NCBI RefSeq assembly: GCF_902459465.1
Contig: NC_047072.1
Location: 16,783,776 to 16,847,775, forward strand
Length of the DNA: 64,000 bases
From: Asterias rubens
Taxonomy: Eukaryota; Echinodermata; Asteroidea; Forcipulatida; Asteriidae
Reading direction: 5' to 3'
A program made the translations under genes and the position numbers. Below, in pieces: positions 43,401 through 55,400 of the stretch. The notes under the pieces are model-generated. The model searched no databases. It was not told the origin of the DNA and saw only the letters and a list, made by a program, of their open reading frames with translations. Position 1 is the stretch's first letter. Each line of letters begins with the position of its first letter.

Positions 43401-46400
43401 CACCAGCATATTCCCTGAAAAGAAAAGTGCCAATTCCAAAAAGGTTTTGGACGATAGCTTTCTGGTGTGTGAGCGCTTCAATACATTTTACTTGAAAGTT
43501 GTCCTGATTTCAAAGTGTCAATGTTTTTCAAACTTCCAGTACGAGTGATTTATTTATAACAATATGAATTTTTTTCTGATAATATTCAACAGGAAGTGGT
43601 AAAATTAAACAAGAAAAGTTACGGTTCATTCACCAGTTCTGTTGACTTTTTGATAAAAATATGGATTTTTAAAATCTGCTCTAAAGGAGTAAACAAGTCA
43701 CTTTGCTCCAAGTCCAGACAAGTCACCATTGAAACCATGAAGTATGTTATTTCTGTTAACGATTACTTGTACAAAGTCTAATTTAGTTTTTGTTTAACTG
43801 CCCCTCAAAACTAGGGTAAATAAATAGTGGATTTTATTTGCATACTGTACTGACCACTGACATACAATGTCCCATTTTTTGGTTTGGACTTTTTCGGGAA
43901 AATGAAAAATATGTCAACCTGGTACATGGTAGGAAAATTCTTAAAAAAAAAAATCACTTTTGAAACCTGTCATAAATTTGTTTTGTAGTGATATTCAAAT
44001 ATACTCCGGAGAAAAATTAATAATTTGTGCAAAATATTGCAATACTTTTTGCGATAAATGGTTAATAAAGATCAAAGTCAACATGCAAGACGGACACTCA
44101 TGCAAAATACTTCGGATTTAGGTTCAAGGGAACATAAACAAATGGTTTAAAAATAACAGTTTAAATAAACTCCAGCAAAAAATGGCTTTTGGGAATTTTT
44201 GTTTTGCAGGGAAAATGATTGCAGTTTTAAAAAACAAACTTCAGCATTTGCGAAATTTTCTTTTTAGAATAAATAAATCAAAAGATTGTAGCGCTTTAAA
44301 AACTTGTGTTCCTGTTTACAATCAATTTCTTTATCCCCAATGCAAATTTCCATCTATTAAAGTGTCCAATCTGAAAAAAACATATTACTTTTAGTTTGGA
44401 TTTTATTCTTACTGAAATGTAATAGACAAAACTATTCATGAATGTTTCTTGAAAAAACCCAAGACAAAAAAAATCACAAAATATCTAAGTCTACCTGTCA
44501 AAATTACAAAACCAAATTTACACACATAATGTACATCATCTATCTACAAACACTTGTATCACAAAATGGAAACCAACAAAAAAAGTCACCCAAAACAATT
44601 TGACTTTCCTTCAAACTATCACCAGAACTTACCTCTGATGCGCCTCCTAACATTGTTTGCTTTACGTTCAAAAAAATAAATGATAGTTCTTCAATAAAAA
44701 GGTTCTCTTAAAAAAGTTGCAAAGCCACTTTACACTTTAGGTAAAATGCTGTATTAAAAGTAGGGTCATAGATTGGTGAATACCCCCCATCAAATTGTAA
44801 TAAAAATGAATTTGTAAGAAAATTATCTCAAAGTGCCTTACAATAAAAACTATATTACCCTTGGCGATAAAGTACTTTTAATTATGACAATAAAAAGGTT
44901 AACTTTGGTTAAAAGCGCTGCAGCTGTTGATAGTATAAACTAACTTGAGAAAGGATTTTCTTTACAGTAATATTGTCTTGATTATTTGTCATCCAAAGAC
45001 ATTTGAATCTGAGAGAGGATTTCACAAAACTCTTCCTAACTTAAGACTAATCTTAGGACTTAAGATGGGTCCCAACCCTGCACTGTAGCATGCGGACCTT
45101 AAGATTAATCCTAAGTTAAGACGAGTTACTCGCCCTAACTCGAGATAAGACGAGTCCTAACTCTTTGTGAAATCCACCCCTGGTGTCTGTTCTTGAATAC
45201 TGAAGCCAGAGATGTGGTTGATATCCGCTGCCACCTCGATAAACTAAGATGGATTTGAGGTTCTTGTGAAAATACAGTAACAATTTGTTGCTGTTTTCTC
45301 GGCAAGAACACTGAATTAAGCTCAAACTTTTACAGGTGACTGTTATTGTTTCATTCTTGATAATTTGCCTATAAAACCAATCTATGACCCTACCTTCAAT
45401 CAACACATAACCAACTGTGTATAATAATGAACCTAAACTGTTATAATCCTACAGTAAGTTGTTTGTTAAAGGCACGTTAAACCGGAGGTTGTTGGTTCAA
45501 ATCCCGCTCTAGTCAATTTTTCTTTGTTCAACCCAAAATCATTTAAAATTGTACCCCGTCAGTTTCCTTTGTGGTTTATTATTTGACAAATAATTATTCA
45601 CACTAAAAATGTATATACTGGAATAGTCCCTTGTTATGTTAATTCCAAATTCCCAAGTAGTTGCCTCCCAATAAATGCATTAAGACCTATCCAAATTTAA
45701 TAATAAGAATTGTTAAAATGATAATCTAATCTCCCTTCCTATTTATAATGACATTTTCTTCCTTATTATTTTTCAGAATACCCCTTGAAAAGTTGAAAAA
45801 ATTCAAGCCCTTATTTCTTGCAAAAATGCAATAAAAAGTATCAGCAAAAGGAATATCAAAAGCAACTAAATTTGAGCAAAAAGCAAAGCGTTGCAGCAAT
45901 TTAGAAAAACCAAAAAATATCATAACTCGAGACAAAGCTGAGTGCCACAAAATGATCCTAAAATAACCACATGCCCTTCCATAAAACCATGCCATAGTCA
46001 GTCATGCCTTCAAGAGTAGCAGCCATGTTGGTCTGGATCCCTGACTCTATGTGCATGTGTACATAGTCTGTTTAGCTGGTCGCAAGAGTTTACAGTCTTC
46101 TGTATTTTTTTATGAATTTAGTCTGCCAATTAAACTTATCAAAGACCTTGTTAGTAAAAAATCTTTACCCCCCCCCCCATGTATTCTGTGTTCCAAGATC
46201 ACCACTTCAACAATGATTGATTGATTGATTGACAGGTCTTGAATTTCAAGAAAACTTGTGTATGACCTGGGCTTAGTTCCATAAAGCATGTATAACAAGC
46301 AAAAAAACTTGCTAAACGTAGACAAATATCGCTGTACAGACACTGGTTACCACTCATGCCAGTCACATTAATCAGTTGTTGCAACTGGTCCCCAACTATG

Positions 46401-49400
46401 ATTTGGCTTACAAAAGAAATTTGCCAAGCAGAATTTTCTGCTACAAAAGTTGTTAGAAGTCATTAACATGTCTGTTGACTCCCACCCCCAGATGAGCTAG
46501 ATAAATAAAAAATGGCTGCCACTCTGGAAAAAACAAAACCATGACACAGTATGCCGAGACACCACAAATGCCATGCACTATGTCCACCACCACATGGGAA
46601 TCACACACACATGAGGAAGTCAAAACACCCGAATCTCAGACAAAATTAATCAAATTAAAACAAAATAAATCATGAATCCGGTGGAATGACTGTATGGAAT
46701 GTGAAAATGTATCATGGAATCGTCCTCTGATAATTTCAGTGGGTTATGTAGTTGTGGATGAATTAAGACCCCTTTTCAAATCCAAGGTTTCAGCTCCAGA
46801 ATAGGAGATTTTTTGAACGCTAGGTGGCAGCAGACTTACCAGGTAAATGTCCTCTGTTTACATAGTTCTGAGCATGTGCGCATTACCAAGAACAATGGAT
46901 TTTACCTGTTAAGTCTGCTGCCACCAAGCGTCCCGGAAGTCCCCTATTGGCTCAGGCTAGATTGGCCCCCGTGGTATTTTTAACAACCTACAATGTATGC
47001 GATCAGGGCGTCAGACGAGAGGACGGAGCCTGAAGCCAAATCCAAAGCCGAAGTCGTGGTTTCGAAAAGGGCCTATGTATGTTTTCGATCTCACGGCGGC
47101 CATCTTGTTAATTTCTGCAATCAAAACTCCTTGAAGCTGGATAGGGAAAAATAGTCTGGCCCTGTTCTGTACTGAGATTCAACACAATGATTTTATGTGT
47201 GAACTCGGGGATCTATGCAACTCACTGGAACCATGTTGTGAAATCTGCTTTGAAAGTAAGGACTGTTGTGGAACTGAGGCCAGATGGGGGGAAAAGTCTG
47301 ATCCCATTACCAGGATTAGGGTTCTGTATTATGAATGCACTCACATGTGGAGGACTCTAAACATGATCACCAAGCTCTCAGCTTTCATTGTTAGTTTGGG
47401 GGCGCCTATCAGAAATTCATCACTCCATGAATTATTCAGAGTTGCAAGATGAATACATTGAATTAATTATCAAAATCGCTGATGGTTATCCAATCATGTT
47501 AAGGGGGCGTGGCTTGGAGAGGTCAGTATGGTAAACACAGGTCAAACAATTAGCATATTAAAACATTAAGGGAGGTACATGTAAGTCACTATAAGTGCAT
47601 TAAATACTGAACAGCTGAAGGTATTGAAGGCTAAATTTTGTCTACCACCCCCCAGAAATTAAGATATGAAAAATTTTGTCAATGAGTTCATGATTTACAT
47701 GTAACTTTGAGAACTGCGTAAGCAAACCTAATCTCTGCAAGGAGCAAGCACTCTCACTGACTTGATCTAAGATCTTGCTTTGTATCACAACATTCAAATC
47801 TCTTCTCAAAACTTATTTTATTTCACAGGTTTTCAAGGACGAATTTAGTTGTGTCTTTTTTCTTTTGTTTTGTTTTTGGTTTTACTGCGCCTTGAACACC
47901 CAGCAGGGTGGGTACGTGCGCATTACAAGTCTTTATGTTTATTATTGTTATTATTAGAGTTACCTGAAGTTTATCTTTGTTAATTTTAAACCCTAATTTA
48001 AAGTCAGAGTGAAAACTGCACCTATTCAACGCTGTCTGTAAGTATAACAGATCCTACGCCACAACTAAACTCCAACTGATCCTTTCTAAACTTGAATGAA
48101 AGCTATGGAACCCTACACCTAGTAATTGGGATGGAGTAACTGACATAACTCAGCAAAAGTTTACAGGGTCAAGTAATTAAAGATCTGCATTTCAGAGTTT
48201 GGTTACGGAAGACCGTCTATGGTTTCCATTTGGAAGTTTCCGAGCTAACACTGAGCTTCAAAAAACAAAAATTTATCGAAAATAGTTTTGCAAACTTGAC
48301 TGCTACTGAACAAGGCATTATATTTGGCCCTTCACAAAAAGGAAGAACAGTTTATCAAGAACAAGGACTGACCTACAAAGGTTTAAGCTTTTATAGACTT
48401 TTAAGGCTATTTCGTCATAATCTTTCCATGGGAAAACAAATCGGAAATTAGTCTACAGTTGGAAGACTTTCATGCCTGCTAAATTGATTGTGTAAGAAAA
48501 CAACAAAAACAACTTCTTAAACCCTGACAGTTTGCCTCAAAGTAATTTTGAGGATTGATCTAAGTAACTAAGTTCTGTTCCTAAATCAAGCATGATACTT
48601 GGTACTTGAGAAAAAAAGTAGGAAATATCGTTGAGTAAAAGAATTTTCAGGCTTTTTCATCACAATTTCATCGTCAAATGCAGAATCGGAAATCATACTA
48701 AAGTAGGAAGACTACCACGCCTGCTAAATTAACCCTAAAACTCTCAGTACAAAATCTGAATGGGAGATAGAGGGTTTCAAATTTCAAACACAACGACACA
48801 TTATTGGTTACATCAGCTTGGGATCGGACAAGACACTTTACTTAGCTTCAGGGTAAAGGAAAAATAAATCAAAAGCAAAAATAAAAAATAAAAAAATAAG
48901 AACAAGTTTTTGAGTCTTTACACCAACATTTTTTTTTTTTTCGGGCAACAAGTATTTAAACGTACAACGGAATGTCTCGCTGTGACTTTGATTTCACCAT
49001 CTTGAACAATTGGATAAACAAATAAATAAATCAAAATAAAAAAGGCAAATAAATAAAAATAAATTTACAGGGGGGGTTTACACCAATACTTTTTTTCTCT
49101 GCCCAAGCCTGAAAAAAATAAGTACATACTGCTGGCTTTTTCTTACAAAAAAAATAATATATAATAAATAAAAAAATTAATAAATAAAAAGTCATTAACT
49201 AATTTACGAATATTATTATAGAATTCCATGATCCCTTGTGCAAATGATGAAAAAAATTCCAATATATTGGATGGAAAAACCCAAACCAAGAAACAAGATA
49301 TATGGAAAAAACTTAAGTGGTGTTGAAAATTTGAGATTTTTGGAGTCATTAAACAATGTCCCATGGGGTAGTCACTGGTATGCTGTTGAATGATAGGGTG

Positions 49401-52400
49401 ATCACATGTCATCTCACTGCAGGAGTTGCCATACCCATATAAGGTAATGAGACCCCCTAGCTCAGTAACAATTTATACCATGTGTGTCTCAGTCTTCTGT
49501 CATGTCTGCTTTCCCAAATTCTCAGTTTGGTGATTTTTTTTTTTCAAAGAATGAGAAGGAATTCTTATCTGGTGATAGTTTTCATCAGGAATTTGAAGTA
49601 TTTAAAGAGGAAATTGTGTCTAATAAGATATTCAATTTGATAAATGAATTTATATTGAATGGCACATTTTTGCCAGATATTTTCTTTTTACTAGAATGTT
49701 TTCTTACATTTTTTGTTTGGTTGAAATTGTGCGATATTATAAAACCATGGCTATGACTCTGGCTATGGCTCCACCCGCCACTTTGAATCATAAAAAAGTT
49801 AGAGCATATTGGCTTCCAATTGGCTAATAGCCAAAGAAATGAGGAAATAAACCCACGAAACATGGACTGTCCTTTGATGGTTGCACAGTGTTGTACAGTG
49901 TTTTACAAAAAAAACTTCCTGAAAATGTGACCAGTCACTCAATGGGAGATTTGGGTAGTCATTTTTTTATCACAAAAGTCTCTACAAAAGCCTCTACTTA
50001 TCACTGTCAAACCATTTTTGTTTTACTGCCTTCCAAGTCGATGTCACCAAACTGAGATTTAGAGGTGAGAATAGTCTGATTCCCATTTAGTCAGATGGGA
50101 GTTGGCATCCCATATTGCTGATGCAAACAGGGAACATGACAACGATATGTTAGCCTAAAAGAGATTTGTTTGAAATGGCTGCAGCAAGAGCAAGATAATT
50201 GGAAAGGCAAATTCTTCAGTATTGCTCCCTTGCAACGCGGAACGTACCCTATCATGTCCGCCATTTTGGGAGTCAATTTGGAAGTAAAAATGTGCACAAA
50301 GGAACTGTCTCCCAGAAGGCGGAAATGGTAGACGCGCATTGTTCATAGGTACGTTCCGCATTGTGCAAGGGGTCTAATGTATCTCCAGCTAAAGTCGCTT
50401 TTAAGACAAAGCCATTTTAAGAGCAATAGACCAAAGCGCAAATACTCGGTAAGCAGGTGTTGGGTGTGGAATGAGGTGCATGCTGGTCTAGCTAGCGATC
50501 CAAGTTTGATCGCTAGCTAGACCAGCATGCAACTCATTCAACAGTTAGCGCTTCGCAATGGGTATTTGCAAAAAGGTCTTAGAAAACAAGACTGGTAAGA
50601 ATAGCACCCTCTTGTGTCCATGGTCTGGCAAGTCCTGCAGCGTTTTGTGTTAGAAGTTATGTCAAGTATTAGCTTACATGCAAGGTTGGGTGAGGACATG
50701 TGGTGGCGGGGGGTTGCACTACTACTGGCGGGCAAAGGAGAAGAATCATTTTTCTTGTCGTTGCCTGGTGACGACCCCCTACGGGATAGCGGCTCCGGTA
50801 TGTGAACCTCGAACCAGTCGTTCTCGTTGGGACCCAGTCGCACCAGATGTACTGGCTTGTGTAGGGCCGACACGGAGCTCGATAGCCTCTTGCTCGTGCC
50901 TAGGGGGAGCACCCCCGAGTAGGTCTGTTGTCGATCGGACATCCTGTCTGTGCTGCGACCTCTCGCAGGAACTGGTGCCCCACTGCTGGGGACCGGAGAG
51001 GAGTAGTCACGGGAACCGAATGCACTCCAGGAGCGGCGTTTCTCACGGGCGTTGTCTGAGCGTTCTCGTGAACGTCGAACGATCGCTTCTTTACGTGCCT
51101 GTAAAATTAATAATAGTTGATGAAATTGATGAACAAAGCAACCAATACCAGTGGTGCATTTTCACGATTGTAACCAATAACAGTTTTGATCAATGGTTAG
51201 TTATTAACCAATAGTCAATTCAACAGAAACAGTTATTGGTTAGGATTGCAAGAACCATCCCCCAATTGCCCATTTTCACATTGTATCTCTTGTGCCCATG
51301 GAACACAGCCCTGGGGAGGCCCCAGGATTTGTTTTTACACCACAGTTACCCCGGCGCACTTTTACACTGTCCCTGTCTACATGTAGGTCCCTATTCTACA
51401 GGGTTTCAGTTGCACGTTTCAACAATACCCTGGCAGGCATGTATGCTTTGTTTTTTTAAAGGGCAAGGGCACCAAGGCATTTTCTCCCTGGTAAAGGGCA
51501 CCCTATGGGGAAATTGTAAATTTCTACTGAAGCATTTTAAGAGCACCAGGGGGCATGGAGGCAATTGCCTTCGTTGCCTCCGTGAAGTATCAGGCCTGCC
51601 CTGGGGTTTTACTGCTAACATCTACCCCTACTCCAGAGTAGGGCTAGCTATTTCACGTGGTTTGCCCATTTGCCGGGGTACATCTTGGGTAAAGCGATCA
51701 AAGTATGAATGGGCTAGTTGTTATTCCCTAGGGTTGCTCGTATGAATGGGCTAGTTGTTATTCCCTAGGGTTGCTCCCCATGAAAATAAAACATGTGTGA
51801 AAAGGGCTAGTGTCCCTTGTGGAACGTAGAACCCATTTCTAAACTCAGCGGAGCCAATCAGCTGCCTCACATGTCCAAATTGACCAATCAACTCACCAGT
51901 TCCTCCTGCTCTTGTCTCTTTTTCCTCTCAAGTATTTCAGCTCTGTGATCGGTTTCTTTGTGTCTAATCTCCTGAAGTCGTTTCTGTCTCGTGTCTAATT
52001 GTTGAGATCTGTATTTATACTGTCTGTCTTCCTTTTCCCGTCGTTTTGAGGCATCTAAAACTGTGACAATTCAAAAACGATTCTAGGTCTTATTTGAAAT
52101 AAAAACAAGTTCTAGATAATTCAAATAAAAGCCTGATGTGACTCTGCGCAAATTCCATGATAACAGTGAACTTGTTCCCATTGTTGGCCACATAAACATG
52201 TGTCATGGCCGAGCAGTTCAGAGCACCCAGTTCAAGGTCTGGTGGTTTAGTCATCAGAATGTGGATTCGAATCCTGGTCATGACACTTCACTATAAATGG
52301 GTTCCCTACGAGGGTAGAGGTTGATATTGTGTATAAATGGGTACCTGCGAGGGTAGAGGTTGATATTGTGTATAAATAGGTACCTGCGAGGGTAGAGGTT

Positions 52401-55400
52401 GATATTGTGTATAAATGGGTACCTGCGAGGGTAGAGGTTGATATTGTGTATAAATGGGTACCTGCGAGGGTAGAGGTTGATATTGTGTATAAATGGGTAC
52501 CTGCGAGGGTAGAGGTTGATATTGTGTATAAATGGGTACCTGCGAGGGTAGAGGTTGATATTGTGTATAAATGGGTACCTGCGAGGGTAGAGGTTGATAT
52601 TGTGTATGAAATAGCCTTTTAAGCCCTCCGGTTGCCCAGGGCTATATACTCCAACGGGTACTGAGAAAGATTAAAAGGAATGTTATTGGCCCAATGACCA
52701 GGGTACTAATGTAAAGTGCGTTGATATATTATTATGGGTGCGTTCGTTTAGCTCCCCTGGGTCTACCCCGGTGTATGGCGTTTTTTTTTTCCCAGGACGA
52801 ACGTGGATAATTATCTGCACACGTTCGTCCTGAAAAAGAAAAACTCCACACACCGGGGTCGACCCAGGGAAGCTAAACGAACGCACCCAGTGATTCATGT
52901 TGCAAGGCATACACTGTACCTGAAAGAATGACCTACGACCTACGACCTACTACTACTTAAGCACTTACTAGGTTGAGCTCTACTCCTGGTTGGTGGACCA
53001 TCCCCTCTGCTGCCCTCTGTAGAGCCTGATTCTTGCCTTGCTCTCTCCCCATTCTCTGATCTCACTTGGCTTGATGACCTGTTACTGTCCTCCTCTGAAA
53101 AATACAAAACAAAAATTCGAGATAAATATAATTTCAGATTCAAAGTTAGAGACAGTACAGCAGCCTTGGTAGCGTTGTTGAAACTCGTTGAACCAGGTTC
53201 ACATCCCTCTTCTGTAGACAGTGCACAGCCTGTCAGTAGATATAGATTAGAACCATTGGTGAGCATGGTAAAGTACTCGTCAAGTAACATGAAGACACTT
53301 GCATGTACTGTTCCAGATGATCTGGCATCAGGTTGGCTCAGTGGTTTCTTTCCCTGCCTCTTACCTCTGTGGACCCCAGTTCGAATCTCATCTTGGACCA
53401 GCGCAATGCACTTGGATTGGGTTTCAGGATTCCTTCGTATGTTTAAGTCTTAGTACACGCCCAGCAAATTTAACCAATCAGAGTCCATGATATTGTTATC
53501 AAATTCAGCAGGCTGGAGACCTTCTCCTGTGCAAATTACAGTTGGATAAGCACCAGTGACCCAAACTGAACAACAAAACCATGTCAGCATCTTGCTGTAC
53601 ACTTAATTTCATGCAAGTACAAATTACCAAACATACATACCCACAAATCAACATTATTGTTGTCTATGAATACCGACGCTAATGCTGTGCAAAAACCACA
53701 TAAATATAACAAGAGGCACACATTGAATAAACGTTCCTCAGTGGTCTACCTCAACAGTTCTCGGTACCAGCACAGACGAAGTCAAGGCAAAGTTTACAGC
53801 GTAACAGACTGTTCCCAGCTGTACCCCTAACCATGCTAACCCTCAGCATTTACCCCCTGCCTCTCTTTCTTGCTTCAACCCAGTCCACAGTCCATTATGT
53901 TGCCCGTCTGTAACCTCCAAGTTTAATTCCTTTCACAGCACCTGGCCGGTACGCCCATAACACTCACCCCTGAACCGAAACCACAATGCTCAGTCAAAAC
54001 ATTGAATTAATTACTCACATGCGACCTCAGGTGATCTAGAAAAACATCCAAGGCCATGAATGTACAAGCTGTTGTTTCCTAATACTGCCTGACGCATTAT
54101 GTGCTATACTTACATGTTATGTAGAGCTTTGTGCATGTTCTTGTGAACACCTACAGTACATGTACAACAACCTTTACAGGATTTGGATACTTTTTCAAAA
54201 TGTCCATGATTTACATTAAACATAGAGGGTTTGAAGATAACGATAGTAGAAAGCTTCCCTGAAAATATTACAAGCTGAGGTGCTGTAGTTTTTGAGAAAT
54301 GAGTAAAACAATGTCATGAAAATACGCTTGTAAATGCTTATAATAATTTTGGTCTCATGATACCAAAATTATTTTCATGACATTGTTTTACTAATTTCCC
54401 AAAAACTACAGCACCTCAGCTTGTAATATTTTCAGGGAAGCTTTCTACTATCGTTATCTTCAAACTGTGTAATTTAAGTGTAAATCTTTGGACATTGTGT
54501 TTATTTGTCCTACAAAAAGTATACACCCTTTAAAGGTACATGAACTGTGTACATTGTACACGTCACTATACATTTTGTACCATTTGTAACTAATTGGGGT
54601 AAAATGGTAGATGGTTCATTTGATGCCTTTTAAAACTTTCTTTTCAAAAATTAAGTTAAGTACCAACTGTCTTAAGGGAATGTCATATGTAGATCTTTAA
54701 TGATCACAGACGAAAAAGGAAAAAAATTGAAAAATAACCAAGCTGGGGCTGTCGGCTATTTTGAGAGGGGGAACGCCCATCCTCCATCCTTTAAAAAAAA
54801 AAATTGATACTTATATGTTACATGTTCGTGTGTTTTTTTGCAATTTTGTTTATTGGTTGTTTGAGAATATTGGCGCGAAATGTCCAACTTCGACCAGTGT
54901 AATATCTTGCCTGCCAGGTGATGCCATGGAATGTACAGGGTTACTCTTTTTGTAATTTGTTTGTAGGTTATTTAAATGCCCTCATGTAGGGGGGCCTATA
55001 CTCTAAGCAAGTTGCAAGAAGGAAACTTTGTGCACTACATGTATGGGCAACTTGAAAGTCAGTTCCATATTGTGCCTGCAAATATGTTTTTTCGACATTG
55101 TCAGACAGGGGGGGGGGGGGGGGGCAAGAGGGAAAGGGGGTGGGTGTCTGAATAATGACTACATGCACACTTGAGATTCATTTGACCTTTATCATGGACA
55201 CATGATGGAGCATCTTGTTTGGGTCTATGCTCATGTCACTGTACTGTAACCAAATTGAGTAACCAGTTTGAGCTTTCATGGTTTGTGTTCAAACCACTGT
55301 TTGCACTAAATTAATGAGGTGATTAACCGATGGATTAGGGTCAAAGGTCATGGGAGTACTGTACCAGTAGCCTACAGATAGTGTCCCATGGTACAGTTTA

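Larger units (their letters stand above)
38443..50677 (-). other. 12.2-kb intron of the MAP7-like gene
   Basis: It contains family-A (40757-41140, 41481-41836), family-B (45017-45183) and family-C (46268-46450) MITEs, two family-D copies, TIR MITEs (46771-47073, 50227-50371) and tRNA-like SINE fragments (42255-42330, 45482-45535). One candidate 27-nt microexon is at 44633-44659. Otherwise it is AT-rich with many (TAAA)n-type low-complexity tracts (48860-49200). Confidence 0.7.

Noticed and set aside
50678-51214. 178-codon ORF on the + strand
   Set aside because: Antisense shadow of MAP7-like exon 4, which has splice sites and family motifs on the minus strand.
51236-51745. 169-codon ORF on the + strand
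   Set aside because: Crosses a family-D repeat and intron sequence; no resemblance to any protein.
52407-52622. ORF with a 13-residue repeat (VPARVEVDIVYKW)
   Set aside because: Produced by the 39-bp tandem array inside a SINE; no start context, splice sites or family.
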